From NCBI GenBank assembly GCA_002706685.1, contig PALV01000010.1, forward strand, positions 124,001 to 188,000: 64,000 nucleotides of DNA. The letters are read 5' to 3'. Under the pieces are notes generated by a model, which was given only the letters and a program-made list of their open reading frames with translations, searched no databases and had not been told where the DNA came from. Position 1 is the first letter of the stretch. Each line of letters starts with the position of its first letter. Positions 62,275 to 64,000 of this stretch are shown here, one piece after another. This DNA comes from Gammaproteobacteria bacterium (GTDB taxonomy: Bacteria; Pseudomonadota; Gammaproteobacteria; Pseudomonadales; Pseudohongiellaceae). The position numbers and the translations under genes are program-made.

Positions 62275-64000
62275 ATGGCATACGTACCATTGGCCGACCA
62301 GGACGATCCGCACGCCCTGCATGATCCGCACAGTTTCATCACAAAATATGTCTGGAGCCAGGATCACAAGGTAATCGCGATTCAGTACGGCGGCACTGCC
62401 ATCTTTGTCGGATTGATCGCATTGGGACTCTCGATCCTGATGCGCTTGCAACTGGGTTTTCCTGACTCCATCAGCTGGATAGATCCCGCCTTTTATTACC
62501 AGGCCGTGACCATGCACGGCATGATCATGGTGGTGTATCTGTTGACGGCCCTGTTTCTGGGCGGTTTTGGCAATTACCTGATCCCTCTGATGTGTGGCAC
62601 CCGGGACATGGTGTTTCCGTTCCTCAACATGCTTAGCTTCTGGTTCTATCTGCTGTCAGTGATCATTCTTCTGGCAAGCTTCTTTGTGACGGGAGGGCCG
62701 GCGGGTGCTGGCTGGACCCTGTACGCGCCGCAGTCGATAACGGCCGGTACGCCGGGTTCTGGCGGCGGCATGCTGTTGATGCTGATCTCCCTCGCCGTGT
62801 TTATCGTTGCCTTCACGATGGGCGGCCTCAACTATGTGACCACCATCCTCCAGGCGCGTACCCGTGGCATGACCCTGATGCGCATGCCGCTTTCCATCTG
62901 GGGCATCTTTACGGCGACAGTTCTCGGTCTGTTCGCCTTCCCGGCCCTCTTGGTCAGCGCAATCATGCTTGGATTTGACCTGGTGCTCGGTACCAGCTTC
63001 TTCATGCCAGCTATGATGCAGTTGGGAGAGCAATCAACTCAGGATGGCGGCAGCCCGATACTCTTCCAGCACCTGTTCTGGTTCTTCGGGCACCCGGAAG
63101 TGTACATCGTGGCACTCCCTGCATTCGGCCTGGTGTCTGATGTGATCGCGACCCACGCCCGCAAGAACATCTTTGGCTACCGCATGATGGTCTGGGCGAT
63201 CATCGCTATCGGTGGCCTCAGCTTCCTGGTCTGGGCTCACCACATGTATGTCAGCGGCATGAATCCTTACTTCGGGTTCTTCTTTGCTACAACCACTCTG
63301 ATTATCGCGGTGCCTACTGCACTGAAGGTATACAACTGGGTACTGACTCTCTGGCAGGGCAATATTCGACTCAATACCCCCATGCTGTTCGCCATCGGCT
63401 TTATCTTTACCTTTGTACACGGTGGCCTGACCGGGCTTTTCCTGGGCAATGTGATCATTGACGTACCGCTGGCCGACACCTACTTTGTGGTTGCTCACTT
63501 CCATATGGTGATGGGTGTGTCTCCGGTACTGGTGCTGTATGCAGCCCTGTATCACTGGTATCCCAAGATGACCGGCCGCATGTACAACGAGACAATGGGT
63601 AAAGTCCATTTCTGGTGTACTTTCCTTGGCACTTACGCCATTTATCTGCCCATGCACTACCTTGGCTTCCTGGGTGTGCCGCGTCGTTACTACGAGATGG
63701 GCAATACTGATTTTGTGCCAGCAACCGCTCAGGCGCTTAACGCCAACATCACCATCGCCGCGATTTTCGTAGCCACGGCTCAAGTGCTGTTCTTCATCAA
63801 CATCTTCATGAGCCTGCGCAAAGAGAAAGACGCCGGTGGCAATCCCTGGGGCGCCACCACTCTCGAGTGGCAGACACCTGACACCCCTCCCAAGCATGGC
63901 AACTGGGGTCCGGAACTGCCAACCGTTTATCGCTGGGCGTATGACTACAGCGTGCCAGGCGCCAAACAGGACTTCATCCCCCAGAACGAACCGGGAGAGG
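62275..64000 (+). CDS. coxA: Cytochrome c oxidase subunit I, 3'-truncated
   Basis: This is the catalytic subunit of an aa3/caa3-type oxidase. The gene starts ATG 62275 with GGAGG 8 bases upstream and stays open to the window end (575 codons seen). Family A markers are the low-spin heme His in TMHGMIM, the cross-linked His-Tyr in GHPEVYI (Glu of the D channel), WAHHMYV (CuB) and VVAHFHMVMG (heme ligands). The loop FLGVPRRYYEM is also typical. The last part reads NWGPELPTVYRWAYDY, near the end of subunit I. Minus-strand open frames in this area are antisense. Confidence 0.95.
   Translation, partial: MAYVPLADQDDPHALHDPHSFITKYVWSQDHKVIAIQYGGTAIFVGLIALGLSILMRLQLGFPDSISWIDPAFYYQAVTMHGMIMVVYLLTALFLGGFGNYLIPLMCGTRDMVFPFLNMLSFWFYLLSVIILLASFFVTGGPAGAGWTLYAPQSITAGTPGSGGGMLLMLISLAVFIVAFTMGGLNYVTTILQARTRGMTLMRMPLSIWGIFTATVLGLFAFPALLVSAIMLGFDLVLGTSFFMPAMMQLGEQSTQDGGSPILFQHLFWFFGHPEVYIVALPAFGLVSDVIATHARKNIFGYRMMVWAIIAIGGLSFLVWAHHMYVSGMNPYFGFFFATTTLIIAVPTALKVYNWVLTLWQGNIRLNTPMLFAIGFIFTFVHGGLTGLFLGNVIIDVPLADTYFVVAHFHMVMGVSPVLVLYAALYHWYPKMTGRMYNETMGKVHFWCTFLGTYAIYLPMHYLGFLGVPRRYYEMGNTDFVPATAQALNANITIAAIFVATAQVLFFINIFMSLRKEKDAGGNPWGATTLEWQTPDTPPKHGNWGPELPTVYRWAYDYSVPGAKQDFIPQNEPGE

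Noticed and set aside
63034..63897. Minus-strand open frame of 287 aa opposite coxA
   Set aside because: coxA is secure on the plus strand with all heme ligands. The antisense protein is His/Gln-rich without any recognisable feature.

Overview
The window reads as chromosomal DNA of a free-living, aerobic, probably marine gammaproteobacterium. Evidence is E. coli-like Rep, UbiK, EngB, PolA, DsbA, cytochrome c4/c5 and ComM proteins, a glnK-amtB pair under an NtrC/sigma-54 promoter, a Zur-box znu locus and a cytochrome c oxidase locus. Genus is not decidable from sequence alone. Genes are tightly packed on both strands. I see no rRNA, tRNA, CRISPR array, integrase or transposase gene.

Region 1 (1-10.8 kb) is housekeeping: metF (5' truncated by the window), rsmE, a small ABM-fold protein, glnK-amtB with regulatory sites, ubiK overlapping comM tail to tail, a GGDEF/EAL protein, rep helicase, a 52-nt palindromic repeat and two cytochrome c5-type genes.

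Region 2 (10.8-27.9 kb) is the most interesting part. I read it as a dedicated S-layer locus. It holds an unknown protein, a SapC-family protein, a methyltransferase of the Rickettsia-type protein-lysine methyltransferase architecture, a 926-aa RTX S-layer protein whose C-terminus resembles Caulobacter RsaA, a TPR/outer-membrane barrel protein (Slam-like), a CHASE2 nucleotide cyclase, a FecR-domain protein, a divergent Crp/Fnr regulator and a complete type I secretion system (ABC, HlyD, TolC). A perfect TGTGA-N6-TCACA site lies at exactly -41.5 from a plausible -10 upstream of the S-layer gene, and a near-perfect one lies upstream of the Crp-family gene. This suggests that nucleotide signalling controls the surface layer.

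Region 3 (27.9-38.1 kb) holds a secreted matrixin-type protease with a translationally coupled partner, dTDP-rhamnose genes (rmlA, rmlC, rmlD, without rmlB), an epimerase, a glycosyltransferase, a PIG-L deacetylase and a Wzm/Wzt O-antigen exporter. In Caulobacter the S-layer is anchored on LPS polysaccharide, so this cluster may supply the anchor (inference).

Region 4 (38.1-48.1 kb) is a type II secretion operon in the order L-M-E-F-D-G-H-I-J-K, with no gspC in the window and a lipobox on the secretin. Region 5 (48.1-58.1 kb) holds a diguanylate cyclase, dsbA, cytochrome c4, engB, a polA with an apparently degraded proofreading site, a MITE-like palindrome, and znuA / znuCB diverging from a Zur box. 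Region 6 (58-64 kb) holds SCO1, heme O synthase (cyoE), a small membrane protein, and coxB (with two fused cytochrome c domains) followed by coxA, which runs off the end.
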